Below, in pieces: positions 6,680-13,534 of a DNA stretch of 16,195 nt. The stretch comes from Christiangramia sp. (GTDB lineage: Bacteria > Bacteroidota > Bacteroidia > Flavobacteriales > Flavobacteriaceae). The notes beneath the pieces are model-generated. The model saw only the letters and a list, made by a program, of their open reading frames with translations, made no database searches and had not been told where the DNA came from. Each line of letters opens with the position of its first letter. Position 1 is the stretch's first letter. The DNA lies in the NCBI GenBank assembly GCA_024635735.1, contig JAGXII010000174.1, forward strand, positions 1 to 16,195, read 5' to 3'. A program made the position numbers and the translations under genes.

Positions 6680-8716
6680 TTATATTAGTCCTAAATATTT
6701 TCGGTAAAACCACTCAGCGGCAAGAATTATAATCAAAATAAGCAATAAGTAATACCAGTCTATCAAAGGTACGGTTTTTTCACTGCTTTTCTGTACTGGT
6801 TTGAATCTATCATTGTTAAGAAGGTCATATTTCAAAGAATCTACCTTATCCGGGTAAAATAGTCTGGTATTATTATAGGATGCAAAAGATGCCATTCCCG
6901 ATTTATTTGCGGATACGAATTGTCGCTCGGTATTGTATTCAATTACCTGAAAACTCCCGGATCTGGAAAGGCTGGTATTCTCAGCATTCACGTTAAAATT
7001 ATAATTTCCGGGAGCTAAATCTCCAACTTCAAAAACATAGAAATTATTCTTAATGAGTAGATCTGATGTAAAACTATCATTTGATTCACTGTTGGTAATG
7101 GTAATCTTTAAATCGGCTCCAGCATCAAACTGGTAATTTTCATCAAAAAATTGTGCGGCCACTATTACCTTTTGATTGCCGTAATAGAAGTTCTCGTAAT
7201 CGATTGTAAGACGATCCCGGTTCCGCCTGGAGGTTAAATTCTGAATGACTTTTCCGAAGAAATTATCAAATTCTTCAAAAGTCTTATTGTCCAGGTATGA
7301 TTTCGCCCGCCATCTCCAGATGTTTTCTCCTAACAGAAATCCTATTTTAGGCTGATTTTCAGAAATAGCCAGAAGCGGCTCTCCTGTTTCCACTCCCTGA
7401 ATTTCCTGCTGAAGCATCACATCAAATAAATTCTGAGTAAAGGCTACTTCGCCAAACTTATCTTCCAACGGAGGAAAATCATCAAAACCAATATCCTCAA
7501 ACTGAAATGCACTGAAAGTTTTATCATAAACAGGAAATATTTCCTGAGACTGACCTGTAGCGTTTTTTGAGAATTCCAGGTTAAGTGAATTCAAATAAGT
7601 CCAGTCTGTTTTGGTTCCCGTAATAAATAATAACGAAGATTTGTTACTAGTTATTTCTGAAATCACATCCTGAAACTTTCTATTTAATTGGTATAGTATA
7701 ATTAATTGATATTTAGATATTTGAATATTTTCTTCATTGATGTTTTTAATATTCAGAGAACGCTGCTGATTACTTTCCACCGACTTCTTTATAGCACCAA
7801 GATCAGGATGTATCAAATCTGTTAGAAGTAGCACAGAAGTGCGTTCATCTATCACCTCCACTCCAAAATTCTGGTAATTGTTTTGTGTATTTTTTTCATC
7901 ATTAAGAGGAGTGATTTCCGCTTTATAGGTTTTCACACCCAATGAGTTTGCAGGCAGTGTGAAATTGATGATTTTCGACTTTACCTCTTCCGAAAAACTG
8001 ATTTCCTGAGAATAGATGATCTGGTCACCAGACTTTATATTAAATTTTGATTCCTCGGTTAGTTCCTCTCCTGAATAACTTAAAAATACCTCAATGGGAA
8101 ATCTGTTTTTTAAAAACGCATATCGGTTAGAATTTATCCGGTCTATACTCAAATCCTGATAAGTAGTGGTATCTCCAAGAACTAAAGGAACAATCTCTGT
8201 ATTTTCTCTGGCTTTAAAATATCTAAAATCCCTGCCCTGACTCTGATTTCCGTCAGTTAATACAACAATTACCTTTTCATCATTATGAAAGAGATTTTCG
8301 GTTTCACTTAGGGCATTATAAATATCGGTTCCGGAGTCCCCGAAGTTCAAAGTATCTTTTAAAGAAAGATTGTTTCCAAAGTAAAGGGTATTTATTTTGA
8401 ATCTTTGATTTAATCCCTTGTCACTTTTTAGGTTCTGGATCAGGTCTTTTAATTGCTCTTCCTGCTCCAAATAAGAAATCGACCGGGAATTATCGGAAAG
8501 TAAAATTAATTCAGGTTTCTCAATGGTATAATTCCTGGTCCTTATCTTAGGATTCACGAACAGCAACAATACCAGGAAAACTGCCAGGGCACGGAGTGCG
8601 AAAAATATATAATTATTTCTAAGGTGACTTTTCTTTTTATAGAGGTATTGATAATAAGCAAACCCCAGCGCTATAAGGAGCGCCAGGGTTATATATAAAA
8701 TTGTGCCTATTGTCAT
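6680..8716 (-). CDS. Membrane-anchored von Willebrand factor A domain protein
   Basis: The 678-residue protein has two N-terminal membrane helices (about 5-24 and 36-55) and one at the C-terminus (about 653-670). Between them, a VWA domain carries a complete MIDAS: Asp75-x-Ser77-x-Ser79 in LSDNSRSI, Thr130 in SGTDIY and Asp155 in LTDGNQS. The next part (about 290-400, starting ERTSVLLLTDLIHPDLGAI) resembles the glutamine-amidotransferase-like fold found in related large VWA membrane proteins. A β-rich region lies before the last helix. The architecture is like the Bacteroidota VWA proteins near BatA/BatB, but no MoxR ATPase or other Bat genes are present, so that name is not given. The bulk is probably periplasmic. 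The gene is followed closely (15 bases) by the SPFH gene and preceded by a 117-base gap holding an inverted repeat. The exact function is unknown. Confidence 0.82.
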   Translation of the reverse strand: MTIGTILYITLALLIALGFAYYQYLYKKKSHLRNNYIFFALRALAVFLVLLLFVNPKIRTRNYTIEKPELILLSDNSRSISYLEQEEQLKDLIQNLKSDKGLNQRFKINTLYFGNNLSLKDTLNFGDSGTDIYNALSETENLFHNDEKVIVVLTDGNQSQGRDFRYFKARENTEIVPLVLGDTTTYQDLSIDRINSNRYAFLKNRFPIEVFLSYSGEELTEESKFNIKSGDQIIYSQEISFSEEVKSKIINFTLPANSLGVKTYKAEITPLNDEKNTQNNYQNFGVEVIDERTSVLLLTDLIHPDLGAIKKSVESNQQRSLNIKNINEENIQISKYQLIILYQLNRKFQDVISEITSNKSSLLFITGTKTDWTYLNSLNLEFSKNATGQSQEIFPVYDKTFSAFQFEDIGFDDFPPLEDKFGEVAFTQNLFDVMLQQEIQGVETGEPLLAISENQPKIGFLLGENIWRWRAKSYLDNKTFEEFDNFFGKVIQNLTSRRNRDRLTIDYENFYYGNQKVIVAAQFFDENYQFDAGADLKITITNSESNDSFTSDLLIKNNFYVFEVGDLAPGNYNFNVNAENTSLSRSGSFQVIEYNTERQFVSANKSGMASFASYNNTRLFYPDKVDSLKYDLLNNDRFKPVQKSSEKTVPLIDWYYLLLILIIILAAEWFYRKYLGLI

Positions 8717-8724
8717 TCTTAAAA

Positions 8725-8822
8725 TTAGAAGTTAAAAGTCAGAAGCTCGAAAGCTCCAAGTTAAATAAAATCTTCCATCGTTTACAAGGCATTGTTGATT
8801 TAGTCTAACTTCTCACTTCTAA
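8725..8822. repeat. Intergenic inverted-repeat element, no gene inside
   Basis: Arms at 8725-8743 (TTAGAAGTTAAAAGTCAGA) and 8804-8822 (whose reverse complement is TTAGAAGTGAGAAGTTAGA) match at 16 of 19 positions and enclose about 60 bases with no reading frame of note. The inner segment contains AAAGCTCCAA (8750-8759), a ten-base word also found at 611-620 beside the four-helix-bundle gene. The element fills nearly all of the gap between fabG and the VWA gene. No promoter box or convincing terminator was seen in the gap. Confidence 0.55.
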
Positions 8823-8833
8823 AACTCACTTTC

Positions 8834-9580
8834 TCAAGTATGCATACCGCCATCTACATGAATCACCTGCCCGGTAACGTATGAACTAAGATCACTACCA
8901 AGGTATACGCAGGCATTGGCAATATCTTCCGGTTTCCCGCCTCTTTTCAATGGAATTGCGTCTCTCCATCCCTGAACGGTTTTTTCATCGAGTTGCTCGG
9001 TCATTTCAGTTTCAATGAAGCCTGGAGCGATTACATTGGTTCTAATGTTCCTTGAACCGAGTTCCTGTGCCATAGACTTAGAAAATCCAATAATACCAGC
9101 TTTGGAAGCAGCATAGTTAGACTGTCCTGCATTACCGGTAACGCCTACGACAGAACTCATATTGATAATACTTCCACTGCGTTGCTTGAGAAATGTTCTC
9201 TGCACGGCTTTAGTCATATTAAATATCGACTTAAGATTTACCTCAATCACACGATCAAAATCCTCTTCACTCATACGCATTAAAAGATTATCCTTAGTGA
9301 TCCCTGCATTATTGACAAGAATATCTATAGATCCAAAATCTTTCACCACATCGTCAACAAGTTGCTGGGCATCGGTAAAGCTTGCAGCATTAGATTTGTA
9401 AGCTTTTGCTTTAACCCCCATTTCTGAAAGTTCTTTAGCTAAGGCTTCGGCAGATTCGGCTGAAGAATTATAGGTGAATGCGACATTGGCTCCATGTTGA
9501 GCAAATACCTGGGCAATACCTTTTCCAATTCCGCGGCTACCCCCGGTAATTATTGCATTTTTTCCTTCTAATAATTTCAT
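8834..9580 (-). CDS. fabG: FabG, 3-oxoacyl-[acyl-carrier-protein] reductase
   Basis: This 248-residue short-chain dehydrogenase/reductase reduces 3-oxoacyl-ACP with NADPH in fatty acid elongation. It has the nucleotide-binding TGGSRGIGKGIA (12-23), NNAG (90-93), and the catalytic set Asn115, Ser143, Tyr156 and Lys160 (NMSSVVGVTGNAGQSNYAASK). The Ser-Tyr spacing is the same as in E. coli FabG, and the C-terminus GQVIHVDGGM is typical. The start chosen is the ATG at 9580-9578 (MKLLEGKNAI), giving the usual length; an in-frame TTG three codons earlier is not needed. It has its own -7 box upstream and no clear terminator downstream, so readthrough into the VWA/SPFH pair is possible. Some SDR enzymes of this shape act on other substrates, but similarity to FabG is strong throughout. 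Confidence 0.93.
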   Translation of the reverse strand: MKLLEGKNAIITGGSRGIGKGIAQVFAQHGANVAFTYNSSAESAEALAKELSEMGVKAKAYKSNAASFTDAQQLVDDVVKDFGSIDILVNNAGITKDNLLMRMSEEDFDRVIEVNLKSIFNMTKAVQRTFLKQRSGSIINMSSVVGVTGNAGQSNYAASKAGIIGFSKSMAQELGSRNIRTNVIAPGFIETEMTEQLDEKTVQGWRDAIPLKRGGKPEDIANACVYLGSDLSSYVTGQVIHVDGGMHT

Positions 9581-9609
9581 ATTTTTCAATACTTGGTTAA
9601 TTGTCTTTT

Positions 9610-9617
9610 CAAATATA
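9610..9617 (-). promoter_or_regulatory. -7 promoter box for fabG (TATATTTG)
   Basis: TATATTTG fits the Bacteroidota TAnnTTTG consensus exactly and lies 29 bases upstream of the fabG ATG, between the sucD terminator and the gene. No convincing -33 box was found at the usual distance. Confidence 0.5.
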
Positions 9618-9635
9618 ACAAAACCTGAACGGGCT

Positions 9636-9687
9636 TAAATAAGAAATCCTCCTGAAATATTCAGCTAAGAACACTTCAGGAGGATTT
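9636..9687 (-). terminator. Intrinsic terminator after sucD
   Basis: AAATCCTCCTGAA and TTCAGGAGGATTT form a perfect 13-base-pair stem (plus-strand 9644-9656 and 9675-9687) with an 18-base loop. On the minus strand it is followed by the T-rich CTTATTTAA. It starts 20 bases past the sucD stop codon. The long loop is unusual, but stem and position support termination. Confidence 0.8.
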
Positions 9688-9707
9688 AGATTATAAGGAA
9701 AGTTATT

Positions 9708-10583
9708 TTAGCCTTTTAAAACTTCCGCTACCTTCTTTCCTATTTCAGCAGGAGAATCCACTACATGAATGCCATTCTCCTTTAGGATTTTCTTTTTAGC
9801 CTGAGCTGTATCTTCACTACCTCCAACGATTGCACCGGCATGACCCATGGTACGACCTGCAGGAGCAGTTTCCCCGGCGATAAAACCTACAACAGGTTTT
9901 CTGTTGCCGTTTTCTTTTACCCATTTAGCGGCATCAGCTTCAAGCTGGCCACCAATTTCACCGATCATAACGATACATTCGGTTTCTTCGTCGTTCATCA
10001 ATAATTCAACAGCTTCTTTCGTGGTGGTTCCAATAATTGGATCTCCACCAATACCAATAGCCGTGGTAATTCCAAGACCCTGTTTTACAACCTGATCTGC
10101 AGCTTCATAAGTTAAGGTACCAGACTTGGATACAATCCCTACTTTTCCTTTTTTGAATACGAAACCTGGCATAATACCAACTTTCGCTTCACCCGGCGTA
10201 ATCACACCAGGACAGTTGGGTCCAACAAGTCGGCAATCACGATCTTTAATATAATCGGCAGCCTTTACCATATCAGCTACCGGAATACCCTCGGTAATGG
10301 TGATAATAACTTTAATACCAGCATCGGCAGCTTCCATAATAGCATCGGCAGCAAAAGCCGGCGGTACGAAAATGATGGAAACATCGGCTCCTGTTTCTTT
10401 AACAGCTCCTGAAACCGTGTTGAAAACTGGCTTATTAAGGTGCTTTTGACCACCTTTCCCAGGAGTTACTCCTCCAACTACATTTGTACCATATTCTATC
10501 ATCTGTTCGGCATGGAATGTACCTTCGCTTCCGGTAAAACCCTGCACGATTACTTTAGAATTTTTATTGACTAAAACGCTCAT
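9708..10583 (-). CDS. sucD: SucD, succinate--CoA ligase alpha subunit
   Basis: This 291-residue TCA-cycle enzyme subunit, with the beta subunit SucC, converts succinyl-CoA + ADP/GDP + Pi to succinate, CoA and ATP/GTP. The CoA-binding N-terminal part has VIVQGFTGSEGTFHAEQMIE (11-30). The middle contains LVGPNCPGVITPGEAKVGIMPG. The phosphorylated histidine is His248 in the APAGRTMGHAGAIV segment. The length matches the family (about 290). The start is the ATG at 10583-10581, with an AT-rich leader and no Shine-Dalgarno. sucC is not adjacent, so the two subunits are encoded apart, as I recall for flavobacteria. The gene is flanked by terminators on both sides and has its own promoter box, so it is probably monocistronic. 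Confidence 0.97.
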   Translation of the reverse strand: MSVLVNKNSKVIVQGFTGSEGTFHAEQMIEYGTNVVGGVTPGKGGQKHLNKPVFNTVSGAVKETGADVSIIFVPPAFAADAIMEAADAGIKVIITITEGIPVADMVKAADYIKDRDCRLVGPNCPGVITPGEAKVGIMPGFVFKKGKVGIVSKSGTLTYEAADQVVKQGLGITTAIGIGGDPIIGTTTKEAVELLMNDEETECIVMIGEIGGQLEADAAKWVKENGNRKPVVGFIAGETAPAGRTMGHAGAIVGGSEDTAQAKKKILKENGIHVVDSPAEIGKKVAEVLKG

Positions 10584-10606
10584 AAGTGTTTTTTAATTTA
10601 GGAGTA

Positions 10607-10614
10607 CAAAAGTA
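10607..10614 (-). promoter_or_regulatory. -7 promoter box for sucD (TACTTTTG)
   Basis: TACTTTTG matches TAnnTTTG and lies 23 bases upstream of the sucD ATG. The AT-rich region further upstream (10635-10686) holds two AAAGCTTT-centred palindromes and three CTTTAA words spaced by exactly 10 bases, which could act as a regulator site or as curved DNA. Confidence 0.5.
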
Positions 10615-10634
10615 GGTTTTTAAAAATAAAAGTT

Positions 10635-10686
10635 AAAAGCTTTTTCCAAGTTTATTAAAGCTTTAACCCTCTTTAAAAACCTTTAA
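10635..10686. promoter_or_regulatory. Patterned AT-rich region upstream of the sucD promoter
   Basis: Perfect palindromes AAAAGCTTTT (10635-10644) and TTAAAGCTTTAA (10655-10666) have centres 21 bases apart, about two helical turns. CTTTAA occurs at 10661, 10671 and 10681, a strict 10-base period. The region lies roughly 20-75 bases upstream of the -7 box. A regulator binding site, an UP-like element or phased curvature are possible; chance in AT-rich DNA is also possible. Confidence 0.35.
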
Positions 10687-10708
10687 ATATCAAAGATTGT
10701 GACACTTT

Positions 10709-10737
10709 AAAAAATAAGCCGGGAAATCCCGGCTTAT
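10709..10737 (-). terminator. Intrinsic terminator of the BlaI/M56 operon
   Basis: ATAAGCCGGG and CCCGGCTTAT form a perfect 10-base-pair, GC-rich stem (plus-strand 10714-10723 and 10728-10737) with a 4-base loop, followed on the minus strand by TTTTTAAAG. It starts 20 bases after the stop codon of the M56 gene. Confidence 0.92.
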
Positions 10738-10756
10738 CTTCTTTCATTATGATTGT

Positions 10757-12649
10757 TTAAATATAAATTTTCACCACATCGATATTTGGCGATTTTTTCC
10801 TAATATCAACCTGTTTGGCTTTTCCTTCATTTATTATCTCCATCGCCTTTTTATAACTAATTTCTTCATCATTTAAATAGTAAATAGCCTCCTTTGGATA
10901 TTTTGACATAGAGCTTTCTTTCCTAACCATGGTCTTTACTGTGAATCCATTTTCATTTCTTACATCTTCAGTTATTACCTGAGTAGCTTTTTCGGTTGGC
11001 GGGGGTGGTGGCGCAGGAATTTCGCTTCTTAATCGCTCAATTTCAACCTGCCGTTCTTCTAAACGCTTCTGCCGCTGTTCTATTCTCTCCTGCTCCCTGG
11101 CCATATCGCGCTCCATTCTTTCTCTTTCTCTTTTAGACATTTTCCTGTCTTTTTCCATGGTCATTCTCTCTTCCCTGATGCGTTCGCGTTCCTGTTGTAG
11201 ACTCTGGCGCTCCATGCGTAATACTTCCCTTCTTTCGTCTCTTTCATTCATTAATCTTCTTTCATGAGGGGCACGAGCATGTTCCGCTGCTGGAGGTGGC
11301 GGTGGCGGCGGAATTTGTTCTGATCTTTCCCTAACCGGTGGGGGCGGTGGCGGTGGAGGAGTTCCTGCAGCTGCCGGAGGTTTAGGTGCAAGAAACTCTG
11401 TTCCAGAAATTTCTGAAAGTTTCGTTTTCCTGTATTCCTTGTTTAATCTTTCAATAAAATTTGTGGTAGAATTAGAAAAGTCGATATTAAACCAGGGATT
11501 TTCCATGGCTTCTTTGCTCCAGTCTTCTGTAATTGCATCCACTTCTGCAGAAAAATCTTCGAGCTTAATAAGCTTTTGATTTAACCAGATCTTCTCACCT
11601 TCAACCTTTACATTAAGAACACCTTCTTCCTGAAAAATAACAGAAGTTTCATTCTCATTATAATTTTGTTCCTCAATTATCTGATTGTCCTGAGGAATAA
11701 CATTTTCATTTATTTCACTTAATTGATTATCCGGAATCTTTGAATTTGTATTATTTTCTGAAGTTATTAAAGGCTTCGCAGCTATTTTATTATTAAAGAA
11801 AAATAAACAACAGCCCAGTACGGGGACAAAAAATCCTAGTCTAATCAGGAATTTTCTGATGGAAAAACTTTTTGAAATCATAAGTATTCGTTTTTTAGTT
11901 AATGAATAATTGATAGAACTCGAAAGAGCGGCCTGATGGGAGCCACCTGCATAATTGTATAATATTTTAGAATATCGTGGTGCGTTTTTTATTTCTCTTA
12001 GCACCTTTTCGTCAGCAAGAAATTCATGGTTCAGTTTTGCTAGTTTTTTAAGCCAGATGAATAAGGGGTTAATCCAGAAAATGATTTGAAGAAATTCAAT
12101 AATCAGAATGTCGATAGTATGTTTCTGATCGACATGTGCCTTTTCATGAAGAATAACTTCTCTGGCAATTTTTTGTTCTTCGTAATCATTTTTATTCAGA
12201 AAGATATAATTCAGAAAAGTATGCGGATTCAATTTTGACTTCAGTAAAACATATATATATGGCTGCTCACTAAGCTTTTTATTATTCTTTATCTGAAAAT
12301 TCATTTTATACAAATTCTTAGCAAATCTGTATAACAGAAAAAGAGCGCCTATCACATAAAAACCTGTTAGTAAATACGGAAGATATTCATTGATAAATAT
12401 TTCAAACATAGAGGATTTAGCAACAACCTGGGATAAAGGAACACTACCTGCGGCCGCATACATCTCATTACCTGGCGAGACTTCTGTAGTATATGTAAAG
12501 GTTATTAGAGGCAAAGTAATGGAAAGCATTAAACTACCTATAAGGAAAAACCTCTTAAAGGAATGTACTTTCTCATTTTCAAGACAAAGCTTATAGAACG
12601 TGAGAAGCACGAACAAACAAAGTATAGATTTGATAATATACACTAGCAT
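10757..12649 (-). CDS. BlaR1-like M56-family membrane metallopeptidase with polyproline/charged-helix tail
   Basis: The N-terminal 290 residues are a BlaR1/MecR1-type M56 membrane protease. Membrane helices lie at about 1-20, 33-53, 88-108, 180-200 and 268-286, with the zinc motif HEKAH (His168, Glu169, His172) and a downstream NHEFLADE (207-214) that should supply the third ligand. In this family the protease signals to a BlaI repressor, here the gene one base upstream. There is no penicillin-binding sensor domain. The periplasmic tail (about 290-630) is instead unusual: a small domain (about 340-420), Pro runs of 8 (431-438), 7 (447-453) and 5 (547-551), an Arg/Glu-rich helix (about 461-545) between the second and third runs, and a C-terminal domain (about 555-630, with YYLNDEEISYKKAMEII). 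The input signal is unknown. The length, 630, exceeds a minimal M56 protein because of this tail. Confidence 0.85.
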   Translation of the reverse strand: MLVYIIKSILCLFVLLTFYKLCLENEKVHSFKRFFLIGSLMLSITLPLITFTYTTEVSPGNEMYAAAGSVPLSQVVAKSSMFEIFINEYLPYLLTGFYVIGALFLLYRFAKNLYKMNFQIKNNKKLSEQPYIYVLLKSKLNPHTFLNYIFLNKNDYEEQKIAREVILHEKAHVDQKHTIDILIIEFLQIIFWINPLFIWLKKLAKLNHEFLADEKVLREIKNAPRYSKILYNYAGGSHQAALSSSINYSLTKKRILMISKSFSIRKFLIRLGFFVPVLGCCLFFFNNKIAAKPLITSENNTNSKIPDNQLSEINENVIPQDNQIIEEQNYNENETSVIFQEEGVLNVKVEGEKIWLNQKLIKLEDFSAEVDAITEDWSKEAMENPWFNIDFSNSTTNFIERLNKEYRKTKLSEISGTEFLAPKPPAAAGTPPPPPPPPVRERSEQIPPPPPPPAAEHARAPHERRLMNERDERREVLRMERQSLQQERERIREERMTMEKDRKMSKRERERMERDMAREQERIEQRQKRLEERQVEIERLRSEIPAPPPPPTEKATQVITEDVRNENGFTVKTMVRKESSMSKYPKEAIYYLNDEEISYKKAMEIINEGKAKQVDIRKKSPNIDVVKIYI

Positions 12650-12650
12650 C

Positions 12651-13019
12651 TTATTTGTTCTTTATACGTTCATCAATGAGTTTGCGCAGATCTTTTAATT
12701 CCTCTTCACTCAAATTGGTTTCTTTGGTAAAAAATGAAGCAAATTGCGAGGCCGAGTCATTAAAGAAACTTTTTATCATTCCATTCATTTGTCGGGAGAA
12801 ATACGATTTCTTAGAAACTTTTGGAAAATATTCCCTGGATCTCCCCTGCTGTGTATAGCCAACAAAATTTTTATCCTGCATCCTTTTTAGTAAGGTTGCT
12901 ACCGTTGTGGTGGCCGGGCGTGGCTCTGGGTAAGCTTCAATTAAATCTTTCATAAAAGCCTTTTCCTGCTTCCATAAAATCTGCATTAGTTGTTCTTCGG
13001 CGTTAGAAAGTTCCATCAT
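12651..13019 (-). CDS. BlaI/MecI/CopY-family transcriptional repressor
   Basis: The 122-residue protein has an N-terminal winged helix (about 1-72, LSNAEEQLMQILWKQEKAF…RPATTTVATLLKRMQDKNFVG, then GRSREYFPKVS) and a helical C-terminal dimerisation part. This is the BlaI/MecI fold and length. It should bind the two TACAnnTGTA dyads just upstream of its own start, giving autoregulation of the repressor/protease pair. In the known system the partner M56 protease triggers inactivation of the repressor. The M56 gene starts one base after this stop codon, so translation is coupled. There are two adjacent ATG codons (13019 and 13016) and either could be used. No beta-lactamase is nearby, so the regulon is unlikely to be simple beta-lactam resistance. 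Confidence 0.92.
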   Translation of the reverse strand: MMELSNAEEQLMQILWKQEKAFMKDLIEAYPEPRPATTTVATLLKRMQDKNFVGYTQQGRSREYFPKVSKKSYFSRQMNGMIKSFFNDSASQFASFFTKETNLSEEELKDLRKLIDERIKNK

Positions 13020-13030
13020 TTTTATTTTAC

Positions 13031-13044
13031 TCTACAAATGTAGA
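13031..13044. promoter_or_regulatory. BlaI-type operator 1, overlapping the -7 box
   Basis: TCTACAAATGTAGA is a perfect dyad (TCTACA, two bases, TGTAGA) containing the BlaI/MecI core TACAnnTGTA. On the minus strand it contains TACATTTG (13042-13035), an exact TAnnTTTG -7 box. It lies 11 bases upstream of the blaI-like start codon. Confidence 0.8.
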
Positions 13045-13067
13045 ATAATATTTTTAATTCTACAAGT
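13035..13067 (-). promoter_or_regulatory. Promoter of the BlaI/M56 operon
   Basis: The -7 box TACATTTG (13042-13035) is preceded, after 20 bases, by ACTTG (13067-13063), a fair -33 element. Each box lies within one of the two BlaI-type dyads, so repressor binding should block RNA polymerase directly. Confidence 0.65.
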
Positions 13068-13074
13068 GTAGAAT
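13057..13074. promoter_or_regulatory. BlaI-type operator 2, overlapping the -33 region
   Basis: ATTCTACAAGTGTAGAAT is a perfect 8-base dyad with a two-base spacer and the core TACAnnTGTA. Its centre is 28 bases from that of operator 1. It covers the probable -33 element on the minus strand. Confidence 0.8.
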
Positions 13075-13081
13075 AACTTAT

Positions 13082-13108
13082 AAATAAAAATCCCTCAAAA
13101 AGAGGGAT
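13082..13108 (-). terminator. Intrinsic terminator of the lipid A/efp gene cluster
   Basis: ATCCCTC and GAGGGAT form a 7-base-pair stem (plus-strand 13090-13096 and 13102-13108) with a 5-base loop. On the minus strand it is followed by TTTTATTTA. It begins 22 bases after the stop codon of the NTF2-like gene and directly precedes the BlaI operators. Confidence 0.85.
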
Positions 13109-13130
13109 CATATTTTATATAATAATAAGT

Positions 13131-13526
13131 TTAAGACCAGGGATTCTCGTCTATTTCCTCACCCAGCTGACTTATTTGCACTCCCTTAAATAATTTACCA
13201 TCTTTTAATTCCCAGATGGCTATAAAATGGGCTAACGGCATTTCTTCATCAGGGTTTTCAATAGTTCTTACATGGTAAGTAAAATGAATAGCAGCATCCA
13301 CTTTTCTTGCTACAATTTTTTCAATTTCGGCACGAAGAGAATCATAAGAAGATGCCAGTTCCTTACTAATATCAGCAATTCCCTGAATATCCAATTTTCG
13401 AAATCCTGTAGTTCCGTACCAGGAAAGTTCTACCTCCGGATGAAGATAGGTTCGTAAAACTTCCTCATCCTTATAAAAATCAGACTGATAGAATTTTGGA
13501 ACTACTTCCTTTGCTTTACTACTCAT
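13131..13526 (-). CDS. NTF2-like/SnoaL-type small protein
   Basis: This is a 131-residue soluble protein with no signal peptide. Its layout is that of the NTF2-like superfamily: N-terminal helices (VVPKFYQSDFYKDEEVLRTYLHPEVELSWYG), then a curved sheet in which charged and hydrophobic residues alternate (DAAIHFTYHVRTI, HFIAIWELKDGKLFKGVQISQL). Such domains can be enzymes, ligand binders or inert scaffolds, and nothing here fixes a reaction. It is the last gene of the lpx/efp cluster, 8 bases after the LpxD-like stop, and is followed by a terminator. It is therefore transcribed with lipid A genes, but a role in that pathway is only a guess. The start is the ATG at 13526-13524. Confidence 0.75.
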   Translation of the reverse strand: MSSKAKEVVPKFYQSDFYKDEEVLRTYLHPEVELSWYGTTGFRKLDIQGIADISKELASSYDSLRAEIEKIVARKVDAAIHFTYHVRTIENPDEEMPLAHFIAIWELKDGKLFKGVQISQLGEEIDENPWS

Positions 13527-13534
13527 GGCATAAA

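Noticed and set aside
6680..8716. Batl/BatA (aerotolerance operon) assignment for the VWA protein
   Set aside because: No MoxR-type ATPase, DUF58 or TPR partner genes are adjacent, and the protein is about twice the usual BatA/BatB length with a different C-terminal half.
9581..9589. fabG start three codons earlier at a TTG
   Set aside because: The ATG at 9580 gives the standard FabG N-terminus and length; nothing supports the rarer start codon.
10757..13019. Beta-lactam resistance locus
   Set aside because: The BlaI/M56 pair lacks a penicillin-binding sensor domain and no beta-lactamase or PBP gene is present, so only the regulator families are named.
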